64,000 bases of DNA from Saprospiraceae bacterium (GTDB lineage Bacteria; Bacteroidota; Bacteroidia; Chitinophagales; Saprospiraceae): the NCBI GenBank assembly GCA_030729925.1, contig JANQWK010000019.1, positions 62,001 through 126,000 of the forward strand, in the 5' to 3' direction. Position numbers and translations under genes: made by a program. Below the pieces are notes generated by a model. It had not been told where the DNA came from. It ran no database searches and saw only the letters and a program-made list of their open reading frames with translations. Positions 26,949 to 37,800 of the stretch are shown here, piece by piece; the stretch's first letter is position 1; each line of letters opens with the position of its first letter.

Positions 26949-27503
26949 GTTCGATTAATTTCTGCAATTAAGTGGATTGGAAAAAAACAGACAAGTACCT
27001 TGCCCGAGTTGAAGGTACACAAAAAATTTCACTCCATTCGCCCCACTCGGGTTTTTAAGATAAGCTGTTAGTCAAAGGTGGAAATCATACCTGTTTTTCC
27101 ACAAAAAGCTTTTTTTCCCAACGCCCCTAACCTCATTGATGCCAGCTTTCTCAAATACACCGGCGATATCAAGAAATTATCCACGTGCTGCTTATCTTTT
27201 TCCACGCTCCACATAGACGAAAGTTTTCCTGTTGACAACCTACCAACAGGTTGTGAGTTATTCAACAAACAACTAATTATGAATGAACTGATATGTGTAT
27301 AAGGTGTTAATACCAGGTGTGATTATCTTAACAATGAATTAACCTTGAGTTTGCACAAAAAAATTTCCACAGAATTCACAGCACTGATGATGACGATTTT
27401 TTTTTAAAAAATTTAAAGAATAGTCATTACAGGATAGTGGATAACCCAAAATTGTGGATTTTTTTTGTGGTACATTTGCCTTTCAATAAAACGAGGTTGT
27501 CTA
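26949..27503. other. Candidate replication origin (oriC-like intergenic region)
   Basis: A 555-bp gap between the divergent SRAP and heme A synthase genes. Sites matching TTWTNCACA with at most one difference, read by eye: 27095-27103 TTTTCCACA, 27177-27185 TTATCCACG, 27198-27206 TTTTCCACG, 27363-27371 ATTTCCACA on plus; 27294-27302 TTATACACA and 27436-27444 TTATCCACT on minus. A weaker site is at 27453-27461 (minus). An AT-only stretch with one G lies at 27396-27420. Overlapping inverted repeats are at 27228-27250 (CCTGTTG/CAACAGG) and 27235-27254 (ACAACCT/AGGTTGT). No credible protein-coding ORF is present. Hand-sampled lines left of this point are mostly C-rich on the plus strand and most lines to the right are G-rich, as expected at an origin. 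No dnaA gene is in the window. Confidence 0.5.
27452..27478 (+). promoter_or_regulatory. Bacteroidota-type promoter of heme A synthase gene
   Basis: TTG (27452-27454), a 16-nt spacer and TACATTTG (27471-27478) fit the Bacteroidota -33/-7 consensus (TTG...TAnnTTTG). The predicted transcript starts about 20 bp before the ATG at 27504. The -33 end overlaps the weak DnaA-box-like site at 27453-27461. Confidence 0.5.
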
Positions 27504-28592
27504 ATGAACACTTTCAGCTCAGTTGATACAGTCGGTAAGCCAAAATATCTCCGCTTCATCAAAATGTGGTTGCTGGCCGGTGTAGTGATGATTTTTTTTC
27601 AGGTGGTTATAGGTGGAATAACGAGACTAACCGGGTCAGGTCTTTCGATTACGAAGTGGGAGATCGTTACAGGGACTTTTCCCCCTATGAGCAAAGCAGG
27701 CTGGGAAGAAGCGTTTGATCTTTACAAAGCAACACCCCAATATGAAAAGATCAACCAGGGCATGACGATGTCCGAGTTTAAGTTTATTTATTTCTGGGAG
27801 TATTTTCACCGTTTGTGGGCACGCATGATGGGCATTGTGTTTATCGTTCCTTTTGTATTTTTTCTGACCCGAAAGGCTTTTGGCCAACTTTTACTTCGCA
27901 GGCTGATCGTTGTGTTTCTACTCGCCGCGCTGGTAGCGTCTTTCGGATGGATTATGGTCGCAAGTGGACTTACAGAGCGACCCTGGGTGAATGCCTATAA
28001 GCTAACCATGCACTTGTCATTGGCGTTCATTTGCTATAGCTACCTACTCTGGACTTTTTTCAAGGTATATCGCCCCAACGGAGCAGCCATGGCTTCAACC
28101 AAACTCAATCAGGCTATCCTCCTGATTGTTGCGTTGTTGAGCCTGCAAATTATTCTTGGAGGTACCGTTTCCGGCATGCGCGCAGCATTGTTGTATCCCA
28201 CATGGCCAGCTATGCACGGACAGTTTGTCCCCGAAATACTTTTACAGGCGGAAGCCTGGAATGCGAAAAATTTTGTCAACTACGACTCAAATGCCTTTAT
28301 GGCCGCCTTCGTGCAGTTTTTCCACAGGAATGTGGGCTATCTGGTTACCATACTTATCGTGTGGTTTGTGATGCGACTGATCAAAACGAATCCACCACAA
28401 TCGCTGCGAAACGCAAGCTTCGCAATGGTTGCTATGCTCGGTGTACAAGTCTTGTTAGGTATCCTGACCCTACTCAACAGCATAGGAACCGTTCCCGTAG
28501 GTCTGGGGGTTTTTCACCAGGCAGGTGCACTCGTACTCCTGTCGCTTACCCTTTGGACGAAATACCTGATCCAAAAACAACAAAGTTCATAA
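27504..28592 (+). CDS. ctaA: Heme A synthase (COX15/CtaA family)
   Basis: A 362-residue integral membrane enzyme oxidising heme O to heme A for cytochrome c oxidases. The ATG at 27504 is chosen over an upstream in-frame start. About eight hydrophobic helices are seen. Heme-ligand histidines lie in FWEYFHRLWARMMG, NAYKLTMHLSLAF, FVQFFHRNVGY and GVFHQAGALVLL, and VVIGGITRLTGSGLSITKWE is the COX15-type N-terminal signature. This indicates an aerobic respiratory chain with an aa3-type oxidase, although no oxidase gene is in the window. The 3' end overlaps the convergent YkvA gene by 6 bp. Confidence 0.93.
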   Translation: MNTFSSVDTVGKPKYLRFIKMWLLAGVVMIFFQVVIGGITRLTGSGLSITKWEIVTGTFPPMSKAGWEEAFDLYKATPQYEKINQGMTMSEFKFIYFWEYFHRLWARMMGIVFIVPFVFFLTRKAFGQLLLRRLIVVFLLAALVASFGWIMVASGLTERPWVNAYKLTMHLSLAFICYSYLLWTFFKVYRPNGAAMASTKLNQAILLIVALLSLQIILGGTVSGMRAALLYPTWPAMHGQFVPEILLQAEAWNAKNFVNYDSNAFMAAFVQFFHRNVGYLVTILIVWFVMRLIKTNPPQSLRNASFAMVAMLGVQVLLGILTLLNSIGTVPVGLGVFHQAGALVLLSLTLWTKYLIQKQQSS

Positions 28593-28973
28593 CTGCTCGT
28601 CTATGGCATCTATGTCCTGCTGATTATACGCAGGAAACCAAAGTCCTAGTTTTTGCTTCGCCTGTGCTTTTACGTCCCCATTGATATAAGCCGCAATGGT
28701 AACCAGACCAAAACTCATTACCCCTATATCGTCCGTATATCCAATCATCGGAGTGAGATCAGGCACCGCATCTATCGGAGATAAAAAATACCCCAAAACT
28801 CCCAAAATGATATTTTTTGCCCAACTCGGGGTTTCTGCTCGCTGATAGGCATAGAATAAAAGCAAGACCGTGTAAACCGCCTTTATGCCAATTTTCCTGG
28901 CATACACACGAAGCTTTTTCCACAGGTTGGAAGCAGAGAAAAAGCGGATGTAGTCACCAAACTTAATTTTCAT
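28587..28973 (-). CDS. YkvA/DUF1232 family protein
   Basis: A 128-residue protein with the DUF1232 signature GYFLSPIDAVPDLTPMIGYTDDIGVMSFGLVTIAAYI, two amphipathic/hydrophobic helices around an SPIDxxPD turn. A short basic N-terminus and the helix VYTVLLLFYAYQRAETPSWAKNII precede it. Members are small membrane-associated proteins of unknown function. The gene converges with ctaA with a 6-bp overlap and has a separate upstream region of about 70 bp before the deacetylase terminator. Confidence 0.85.
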   Translation of the reverse strand: MKIKFGDYIRFFSASNLWKKLRVYARKIGIKAVYTVLLLFYAYQRAETPSWAKNIILGVLGYFLSPIDAVPDLTPMIGYTDDIGVMSFGLVTIAAYINGDVKAQAKQKLGLWFPAYNQQDIDAIDEQL

Positions 28974-29043
28974 TGTATTAACGTTGCCGTGAAGTCTTCC
29001 TTATAACCCAACTAAGTTACATTTTTTCAGGGAATTTTTAAAA

Positions 29044-29072
29044 AAAGCCACTGGCTAAACACCAGCGGCTTT
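29044..29072 (-). terminator. Rho-independent terminator of the polysaccharide deacetylase gene
   Basis: An 11-bp stem with one mismatch (AAAGCCACTGG at 29044-29054 against 29062-29072) and a 7-nt loop. On the minus strand it is followed by a T-rich run (complement of the A-run at 29040-29046), and it lies 30 bp after the deacetylase stop codon. Confidence 0.75.
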
Positions 29073-29101
29073 ACATGCATATATGACTAAACATTGCAGT
29101 T

Positions 29102-29755
29102 TCAGGCAATTTTCAACAGCGGTTGTCCAACAACCTGGTCTTTTGCTACCAAAGCCTCAAATTGGTAGCCCTTTTCTGAAAAATGAGCCAACACCTTCGG
29201 TAAAACGTATTCCAGTTTGTCGAAAGACTTGATGTTATCATGAAAAACAACAACAGATCCTGGCTCTGCATGGTTCTTTACATTAGACAAACATTGATCC
29301 TTGCTTATCTTCGGATCAAAGTCTCCGCTCAGCACATCCCACATGACAATGCGGTAGTGCCGCTGCAAAAACTGAACCTGCTTGTTGGTCAACTTCCCAT
29401 ACGGTGGCCGAAAAAGGTCTGTTTCAACCAGGCGCGCACAATGACGCACATTGTGAAAATAAGCTACGTTTTCCGTCTGCCACCCGTTCAAATGATTGAA
29501 GGTGTGATTCCCTACAGTATGGCCATTGTCCTTCAGCATATTGAATATTTCAGGGTACTTCCTGACGTTGTCCCCAACGCAAAAGAATGTAGCTTTGGCA
29601 TTGTATTGCTCTAACTGATCTACAACCCAAGGAGTGACCTCCGGAATAGGGCCGTCATCGAAAGTCAGGTAGATTACCTTTTCAGAAGTGGGAATTTTCC
29701 AGGTGAAATTCGGAAAAAAATTTTGTACGAATTGTGGGGTCTTTGTTAAATACAT
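29102..29755 (-). CDS. Polysaccharide deacetylase (NodB homology, CE4)
   Basis: A 217-residue metal-dependent deacetylase for N-acetylated glycans. VIYLTFDDGPIPEVTPWVVDQL carries the catalytic and metal-binding Asp pair, VGNHTFNHLNGW the HxxxH zinc motif, FRPPYGKLT the RPPYG motif, and VVFHDNIKS the distal catalytic His. All NodB motifs are intact. The start is put at 29755; an upstream in-frame codon at 29812 would add 19 residues without a signal peptide. Absence of a signal suggests a cytoplasmic or non-classically exported enzyme. The glycan target, for example peptidoglycan or exopolysaccharide, is not known. Confidence 0.9.
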   Translation of the reverse strand: MYLTKTPQFVQNFFPNFTWKIPTSEKVIYLTFDDGPIPEVTPWVVDQLEQYNAKATFFCVGDNVRKYPEIFNMLKDNGHTVGNHTFNHLNGWQTENVAYFHNVRHCARLVETDLFRPPYGKLTNKQVQFLQRHYRIVMWDVLSGDFDPKISKDQCLSNVKNHAEPGSVVVFHDNIKSFDKLEYVLPKVLAHFSEKGYQFEALVAKDQVVGQPLLKIA

Positions 29756-29901
29756 GAGTATGGTGTTATGTTCATGGATGACTTGTGAAAAAAAATAAAC
29801 ATGGGCAAACAAATGGCCGTCTCGTGAAGGCAGCTGCCTTACTTAGCCTGAACCAAATGATTCGAACTTGTTTATCGGGTTTTTTCGCAAGAAAGTTTCT
29901 A

Positions 29902-29929
29902 TTGGGTAAACGCATTTGCGTTAATTTTG
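29902..29929 (+). promoter_or_regulatory. Bacteroidota-type promoter of gltX
   Basis: TTG (29902-29904), a 17-nt spacer and TAATTTTG (29922-29929) fit the TTG/TAnnTTTG consensus. The predicted start is about 40 bp upstream of the gltX ATG, with a very A/T-rich leader (29943-29974). Confidence 0.5.
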
Positions 29930-29975
29930 CTGCCAGTAATGGCAATTTTTTTTAATATTTTTTAAATTTTTTTGG

Positions 29976-31508
29976 ATGAATCAGCCAAGAGTCCGATTTG
30001 CGCCCAGTCCAACAGGAGCGTTGCACATCGGAGGTGTTCGCACAGCTTTGTATAACTATTTGTTAGCCAAAAAATTAAAAGGTACATTTGTTCTTAGAAT
30101 AGAGGATACCGACCAAACGAGATATGTTCCGGGTGCAGAGGCATATATCCAGGCATCGTTGGAGTGGTGCGGATTGATTCCGGATGAAGGACCTTCGTAT
30201 GGCGGCGCTTTTGGTCCCTACCGACAATCAGAGCGGAAAGATATTTATGCCGGGTATGTTCAACAACTGCTGGATAAGGGCTGGGCGTATTATGCTTTTG
30301 ACACTGCCGAGGAACTTGAAGCCATACGTGAGGCAGAGCATGCTAAAGGCAATCAGGGTTTTAAGTACGATGCCACGGTACGCCTGCAGCTAAAAAATAG
30401 TCTTACGATGAGCAAGGAAGCGGCTGAGGCATTGATCGCGTCCGGTCACCCCTGGACAGTTCGACTAAAGGTTCCCGCAGATGAGGTGGTCGTGGTGGAG
30501 GATTTAATCCGGGGAGCAGTGGCTTTTCAGACGAATGAGTTGGATGATAAAGTACTGTTAAAATCAGATGGCATGCCTACTTATCACTTGGCTAATATCG
30601 TGGATGACCACCTGATGAAAATTACACACGTCATCCGTGGTGAGGAGTGGTTGTCCAGTACAGGTCATCACGTATTGCTGTACCGCGCTTTTGGTTGGGA
30701 GGAGACCATGCCGGCGTTTGCCCATTTGCCGCTGATCTTGAAACCCGATGGAAAGGGTAAGTTAAGCAAACGCGATGGAAAACGATTAGGGATACCGGTA
30801 TTTCCACTTTCCTGGGAGTCCGATAATCCCGAAGATGCTTTTGTGGGTTTTAAAGAAACAGGATTTGATCCAGCCGCTGTCATCAATTTTCTGGCTTTGC
30901 TGGGGTGGAACTCAGGTACCGAGCAAGAAATTTTTTCGCTGGATGAGTTAATTGATGCTTTTTCGCTGGAAAAAATAGGTAAGTCAGGAGCCAGGTTTGA
31001 TTTTGATAAGGCCAAATGGTTCAATGAGCAATATATAAAAGGTAAAGATAATGCAGTTTTGGCTGCACAACTTATGCCGCTGGCAAAAGAGCGGTCATAC
31101 CGGGCAGATCTCCCGTTTCTAGAGCAGTTTTGTGGGCTTATGAAAGAACGAGTCACTTTTTACCAGGATTTTTTTGAGGAGGGGTATTATTTTTTCGAGG
31201 ATGTACATACCTACGACTTGGCTACAGTTCAGAAGAAATGGAAACCCGAACGCCGGGCTGCGATGGATGTTTTGCGCGACAGCCTCACACAATTGCCTGA
31301 TTTTACACACGAAGCCATCAAAAAAGCCGTTGAATCATTCATGGAATCCGCACAGCTAAAGTTTGGTGATGTGTTGCCGATACTCAGAATCGCGGTTTCA
31401 GGTACCATGAAAGGCCCTGCAATTTTTGAGATGATGGAGCTACTTGGAAAGGAAGAAATAGTGAAACGCCTATCTGCAGCTTTTGATGTTTTTGACCAGA
31501 ATGTTTAA
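29976..31508 (+). CDS. gltX: Glutamyl-tRNA synthetase
   Basis: A 510-residue class I aminoacyl-tRNA synthetase charging tRNA-Glu. RFAPSPTGALHIGGVRTALYN has the HIGH-type motif (HIGG) and GKLSKRDGKR the KMSKS-type motif (KLSKR); VLRIEDTDQTR is the usual GluRS segment. Length and domain order are normal, with the C-terminal anticodon-binding domain ending near residue 505. The next ORF starts 15 bp after the stop, suggesting co-transcription with a small acidic protein. Confidence 0.97.
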   Translation: MNQPRVRFAPSPTGALHIGGVRTALYNYLLAKKLKGTFVLRIEDTDQTRYVPGAEAYIQASLEWCGLIPDEGPSYGGAFGPYRQSERKDIYAGYVQQLLDKGWAYYAFDTAEELEAIREAEHAKGNQGFKYDATVRLQLKNSLTMSKEAAEALIASGHPWTVRLKVPADEVVVVEDLIRGAVAFQTNELDDKVLLKSDGMPTYHLANIVDDHLMKITHVIRGEEWLSSTGHHVLLYRAFGWEETMPAFAHLPLILKPDGKGKLSKRDGKRLGIPVFPLSWESDNPEDAFVGFKETGFDPAAVINFLALLGWNSGTEQEIFSLDELIDAFSLEKIGKSGARFDFDKAKWFNEQYIKGKDNAVLAAQLMPLAKERSYRADLPFLEQFCGLMKERVTFYQDFFEEGYYFFEDVHTYDLATVQKKWKPERRAAMDVLRDSLTQLPDFTHEAIKKAVESFMESAQLKFGDVLPILRIAVSGTMKGPAIFEMMELLGKEEIVKRLSAAFDVFDQNV

Positions 31509-31523
31509 TGACTTAAACCTTGG

Positions 31524-31718
31524 ATGATGCCAAAGAAAAAACCTCAAAAGGGAGAGCCGGAGGTACACAGTGACCTGAAAGGCTTCGATATTAAAATTAA
31601 TGAGTTTGGTGAACTGGTTACCAATTTCGAGATCGAACGACTCAACACTTTTTTGAATGAGAATCTGACCGATAAGAAATTGACAGACCTCCATACACCG
31701 GAAGAGGAGGAAGAGTAG
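31524..31718 (+). CDS. Small hypothetical protein with acidic tail
   Basis: A 64-residue protein beginning MMPKKKPQKGEPEVHSDLKG and ending in EEEEE. The middle (FDIKINEFGELVTNFEIERLNTFLNENLTDKKL) could form two helices. No domain is recognised. A real gene is supported by its position 15 bp after gltX, clean start and stop, G-rich codon composition like its neighbours, and a hairpin right after it. The basic head and acidic tail suggest a nucleic-acid or protein-binding accessory factor, but this is inference. Confidence 0.6.
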   Translation: MMPKKKPQKGEPEVHSDLKGFDIKINEFGELVTNFEIERLNTFLNENLTDKKLTDLHTPEEEEE

Positions 31719-31746
31719 TTTGTTCATGAATAATCCCATGAACAAA
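31719..31746 (+). terminator. Hairpin after gltX and the small ORF
   Basis: A perfect 10-bp inverted repeat (TTTGTTCATG at 31719-31728 and complement at 31737-31746) with an 8-nt loop directly follows the stop codon. No long T-run follows, so terminator function is only suggested. Confidence 0.4.
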
Positions 31747-31835
31747 GGCTTACTATTACAGCCAGATTGGATCTAAGGAAAGCAATAACCGGGGATTATG
31801 CTTATCTTGATATCGTTACCCAAAAATCATTTTCT

Positions 31836-34800
31836 ATGCAAAGAAATTTGAGCTGCAAAAGGCAGTTGATATTTCTGTTTATCGTTGTCCATTCTTTGTC
31901 AAGTTTTTTTCTTTTAGCTTCGGATAGCGGATATGGGAAAAAAAATCCCTGGTTGGTACCCGTGATCGTGAATGTTCCGGCAGCTGTTACCGTACCCTGC
32001 GTTCGCGACATACCAGAAGCGCCTGTGTTGTTTGCTCTGGATGGTACCGATACGATACGCAATGTGACAGCCATAGATTTCCCAAGTGCCCTCAATGCTT
32101 GTTCCGGAGGGGTCATCCAAAGGGTATGGTCGGTAACAGGATCTGATGGGAGTATATCAAGAGATACGCAATTGATTACCGTGCTTGCCGATAATACGGC
32201 GCCAGCTATGAGTCTTCCCGATGTGAGTGAGACGATTGCCTGCGATGGCTTGTCCACTTTATATCCGGATTGGCTGAATGTACAACGCACCCGCGCTTCA
32301 AGTTTATCCTCCGATTGTTCTCCCATTTCGGTTACCGATGATGCCCCGGCAAGTTTTACGGCAGGCTGTGCTACATTGGTGGTGACGTTTACCCTGACAG
32401 ATACCTGCGGAAATGCGAGCTTGTGGCGCGCTACGCTCAATACCCTGGATACGGTTCCACCCGTAGTCGCTTTTGTGCCCCGGGATACGGTGTTGAGCTG
32501 CCTGGAGCAAATCCCGCCACCAGCTACGATCATTGCTACAGATAATTGTTCCGGCTCGGTGAGCCAAAGTTTCCAGGAAATCACCGATCAGCAAACCGAT
32601 GGTTCCTGTGCCGCATACGAATACAATATCGAACGCTTGTGGACTTTTTCCGATAATTGTGGCAATACTACGGCTGTCAGACAGAAGATTACCATCGTAG
32701 ATAATAACGCACCCGTTTTTAGGGCCCCGGGAAATATTACCGTTACTTGTGATTCCGATTGGGAAGATCTTGCCATTACGGGAAGACCTTCCAATATTTT
32801 GGATTGCGATCCCGATGTGAATGTGACTTATATAGATATCGTGGAACCAGGGTCTTGTGCGGGTAATTTCCGGGTGCGCCGTATATGGACCTTGAGCGAT
32901 GTTTGCGGTAATTTATCTTCCGCTTCCCAGACTATTGCTGTGGTGGACAATCAACAACCTGTTTTTACAGCTCCCTCAGATCTGGTGGTGAGCTGCGGCG
33001 ATGAGGATAATCTGGATATTACCGGGCGACCGACACAGTTGAGCGACAATTGTACACCATCGGGGGATCTGCAGGCCGTTATTGCTTCCGAATTGGTCGT
33101 GGCCGGCAATTGTGTGAGTAATTACACGGTGCAACGAACCTGGCAGGTGACAGATGCATGCGGCAATGTTGCTACAAAGGTGCAAATGATTACCGTAAAG
33201 GATACTACGTCACCAATCATTACTCAGACTGCAGCAGATCTGGTGCTGGATTGCCTGGAAGGTGTGAATCTGATGACCGCATTTGAAAACTGGCTCAATC
33301 AAAGGGGAGGTGCTGTAGCTTCAGATGCGTGTTCGCCGAGCCTTATCTGGTCAGCTGTTGATGTTGCTAATGGAGCCCCTGCTACTTTTCCCGGGTTCGC
33401 TTGTCCGGCTGGAAGTGATACGGTGCTGCTGAGCCAGGTCGCTTTTATCGTAAAAGATGCCTGTAACAATACAGATACTACTTTTGCACGGTTTGTGGTG
33501 CTGGATCAGGAAGCTCCTTCCCTGGATGCCTGCCCAGAATCTGTTTTGATTTTTACCGATCCAAATTCCTGCGAGGGGACTTTTCTTGTTGTTCCGCCCT
33601 TGATCAGGGATGCTTGTACTGAAGCTGTTACTACCCATAATTTCGCAATCGAACAACCACTCACCAGCAATGCTGCTCCGGGTACAGCCGCTGAAACGCC
33701 GGTGAATCCGATTGATTTTTCCTTTGTGCCGAATCTTCCTCTTCCACTGACTACAGCCGGAGCAGTAAGCCTGAGTATCGGTTTGCGCAATGTGGACGGG
33801 GAGTTGCCAAGCGAAGCTTTCTTGGTGTATGGGGAGGATAATACCTTGATTGGCAGGAGTGCAAGCACAGATGTACAATGCGGAGCCAGCGATACTACGC
33901 TGATGATACCGGCTGCTTTGTTTGAGCAGTGGGCACTTGATAATGCGGTCAATGTTCGCCTGGTGCCAGTGCTTACAGCCGGGGCGTCCGGCAATAGTGC
34001 GATCAATCCGGTTTGTGCAGGGGCTTTTGTTCGGGCGGTACTGTCTTTTGATGCGAGAGAGCTGCCCGGTATTTCGTTTGCCTACCAAATTGGTACACAG
34101 CTTCCCGTGTTTGTTGATCCGATAGCTCCGACCCCAATCCAGCTGGATCCGGGTACATATAGTTTTACTTACCTGGCGATAGATTGTGCAGGCAATACTT
34201 CCAGTTGTAGTTTTGAGGTGGTGGTGGAGGATAAAACCGCTCCGGTTTTCACTTGCCCGGAAGATGTTGCTGTGTCTCTCTTGCTCGATAGCTGCCAATA
34301 TTTGTATTCCCTTCCTTTTCCCGAAGGGATAACCGACAATTGCAGCGGTTTTGCTACAACGAGCCTGGTTTATCCATCAGATACGGCCGAAGCACTTTTA
34401 AGCTACGCTTTTGATGCAAATCTGAATAGCTATTTGGCAAGGACAAAGTCGTACGCTATAACCGGATTAACTCCAAATGCAGTGGGTACAGTCGAGTTGT
34501 CTTTGGACATGAAGGGCGATTTTAGTACTCGAGATGCAGTATTTGAGGTGATAGGGGAGAATAATACGCTTTTGGGTACGACTACCCAGGGCGTTGCCAA
34601 TTGTAGCCAAAGTGGAACGGTTGTGTTTACTTTGACCGCTTCCCGATTTAATGAATGGGCAACCGATGGAACCTTAAACCTGCAGTTGGTGCCTAAAAGA
34701 ATTGTTGTGCCACCAGGTAGCTCCGGCGATGGCATCAACCCCTGTGACCCAACAGCTTTGGATGCTGCAGGTAGAGATGGCCAGAGTTGGGTGTTTGTTC

Positions 34801-37800
34801 GCCTTAGTTATGGCAATGCTGATCCTGGTTTTTTTACCAGAGGAGCAACGCTGCAAGCTTTCCAACAGTTTTCTGAATTTGATTTCAAACCTGAGGTTAG
34901 ACTTGAAGTGGGAGCAACCGAAATTTTTTATGTACTGGAGGATTTGTCGGGCAATAAGGATACCTGCTCTTTTATGGTCACGGTTAGTGACAGGCAGTTA
35001 CCGAGAGCCAGGTGTAAACCTGCTACCATTTTTATCAGCCCTTCCGGATTAGATGTGAAAGTGTTGGATGTTTCGGCGATTGATGCAGGTAGTCGCGATA
35101 ATTGTGGTATTGATTCGATGTTTGTTTCGCCAGGTACGTTCAATTGTAGCCAAATTGGGGGAATCGTGTTTACCGCCCTAAGGGTGGTTGATATTCACGG
35201 CAATACAGATGCTTGTTTTAGCCCGGTCAGAATTGAGGCCGAAAGCCCAAAACCTACGGCTAACAATGGAGTTTGTGGTGGCGATACGCTCTATCTGTTT
35301 GCCAATCCCCCCGCCGATGGAGCAGAGGGAATTTTTACCTACAAATGGTATAACCCCGCTGATCAACTGATTTCCACGCAAAGAAATCCAGTTATCCCCA
35401 ATATCTCAGCAGCAAATGCTGGACCTTATCGCGTTGAAATAGAAGGCCTTACGGGGTGCAGGTCTTCTGGTATAGTTCAGGTGAGTGTAGAGCCTGTGCC
35501 TTTGGCTCCGGATATAGCGACCAATGGGTTCGTTTGTGTTTCCGAGGATATTGTTTTGAGTGCTTCTACGGTTCCCCCCGGCAATGGGGTTAAGTATTAC
35601 TGGTACAAGAAAGCAGGTACGGACAGGGTTCTGTTGGGTACGACTACAGATCCTCGTATTGTGGTGCCCGGGCCACATCCCGAAGGCAAACAGGAATTTT
35701 ACCTTCAGGTGGAAGCGAATGGCTGTATTTCATCCCTTTCTGGTGGAACAGAAGTGCTCGCTACTAGGGTTCCTGTTGCAGTTATTGATGATCCGGTGGT
35801 CAATGTGTGCTCGGGAGAGACTTTTTCTTTTTCGACCAGTGTGAGCGGTGCGAATATTGCTTACCAGTGGACAGGCCCGAATGGCTTTAGTTCTACCTTA
35901 CAGTTTCCTCCCGCAGTTGTGGCTGGTTTAGAAGACGCCGGCACCTATACGTTAGTGGTGACCAATAATGGCTGTGCCTCAGATCCGGTGACTGCTTCTG
36001 TGGTAGTGCGGCCAACGCCGGCAAAACCGCTCATCAGCAGCAATGGACCGGTTTGTGAGGGTACTCCCTTGACTTTAACTACAAATGTTTCCAATGCGAC
36101 GGTGTACAGTTGGGTGGCTCCAGATTTACAAATGTATGGTACTACTGCACCTACGCTGAATCTTAGTGCAGCAACCCCCTCTTTTGAAGGCGAATGGCGT
36201 TTGTTTGTAACCAGCAGCGGATGTCAATCACCCCTGTCAGATCCATTAGTGGTTACCGTAAACCAGCTTCCGGAGGCCAGAGCCGGTGCAAGAGATACCC
36301 GGATTTGTGAAGGGCAAACGATAGAACTGGAAGGAAATCCGCTATTGGATGGGGCTACTTACCGCTGGACAGGCCCGGCGCGTTTCGAGTCGAATAGCAG
36401 AAATGCACTGGTTTCGAATGTTAGCCTGCGCAATGAGGGAAATTACACACTGGAGGTGACAAACCAAGCCGGCTGTACCAGTACCTCAACTGTTGGCATA
36501 CGCATTCTTCCGGGTGTGCGTATTACAGCCATCAGCAACGATGGTTCTCCTTGCCTGGAAGGCCCCACGGATATTCGGATGCTTGCAACGACTTTTCCTA
36601 TAAATGACGGTACTTATCGTTTCCAATGGACAGGGCCCGGTGGTTTTGTTTCCGCCGATAGTGTGGCGGTGCTGCCCAACGCGACTTCAACCAATAATGG
36701 CAACTACCAGTTGGTCGTTACCAATAGCAATGGTTGTTCTTCTTTTCCTGTTTCTACCCTGGTGGATGTGAACGACCCATTGGCTATTCCTGCTGCACCG
36801 CGATTGCATACCGCAACGGTGCCTCCGTTCTGCGAAGGAGACGAACTGATCCTGGAGACGACCGCCTATCAAGGATTGGATGTATTTTACAATTGGCTGA
36901 CTCCCAACGGCATGGTCGTTACAGAGAATCCCGAATTAAAATTAGACTATCTCACTACCGATGATGCCGGGAGCTATACCGTGTATGTTGCTGTGGATGG
37001 TTGTATTTCAAGAAATTCAGGTACGACTACTATTCGGGTAGGGGGTATCCCGGAACTCACTGTTACCGCACCAAGCCCTGTGTGTAGCGGAGCACAAATC
37101 AGACTGGATGCTAATTTTATTAATGGAGCGACTTATTCCTGGTCAGGCCCTAATGATTTTAACTCGACCCGCTATAACCCGGTGATCAATCAGGCGGATA
37201 CGGTGATGTCAGGGGATTATATTGTTACGGCTACGCTTAACGGTTGTAGTTCGGTTCCGGTTACCACTAAAGTTGTGGTGGCTCCTACTCCTCTGGTTCC
37301 TGCAATTTTCACAGATCCCGCAATTTGTCTCGACAAACCGGGGAGTATGCTCGACTTTTCCATAGATATTGCCACTGCGACAAATGGCGCTTTTTATAGC
37401 TGGTTTGGCCCGGACGGGCAAATAGGTGCCGAACTTGCCAGCCGGGATTTTGAACTGGCTAACCTGGAGTTTTTTTCCGAAGGGATTTATACTTTTAGGG
37501 CAAGAGCCCGCTTGGGCAACTGCTATTCCGCGTTTTCCGACCCGGTGCAGGTGATCATGAACGAAATTCCCAGCGAAAAGGCTTTTGCAGGCGACGATGT
37601 GCAAGCTTGTTCCAATTTGCCTTTTTTGCTGAAAGCGAAAACACCGGGCATAGGTACCGGTAGATGGAGTATTGTTTCGGGAAATGATTCGGGTGTTCAG
37701 TTTCAAAATGTGAATAGTCCCAATTCCAGCGTGAATGGTCTGCAAGGGGATAGCACCTATACTTTCAAGTGGACGCTGAGCAATGGTGCCTGTGTGAATT

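Noticed and set aside
27003-27051. CCCGAGT...ACTCGGG followed by TTTTT as a terminator of a small RNA
   Set aside because: The stem is only 7 bp with a 35-nt loop, and I see no promoter for a plus-strand transcript before it.
27078-27302. A 74-codon plus-strand ORF in the SRAP-ctaA gap
   Set aside because: No recognisable motif, no promoter in front, and the sequence is better explained by DnaA-box-like sites and inverted repeats.
33351-34298. A 315-codon minus-strand ORF inside the adhesin gene
   Set aside because: It lies entirely opposite the adhesin repeats, and its translation has no domain or signal peptide.
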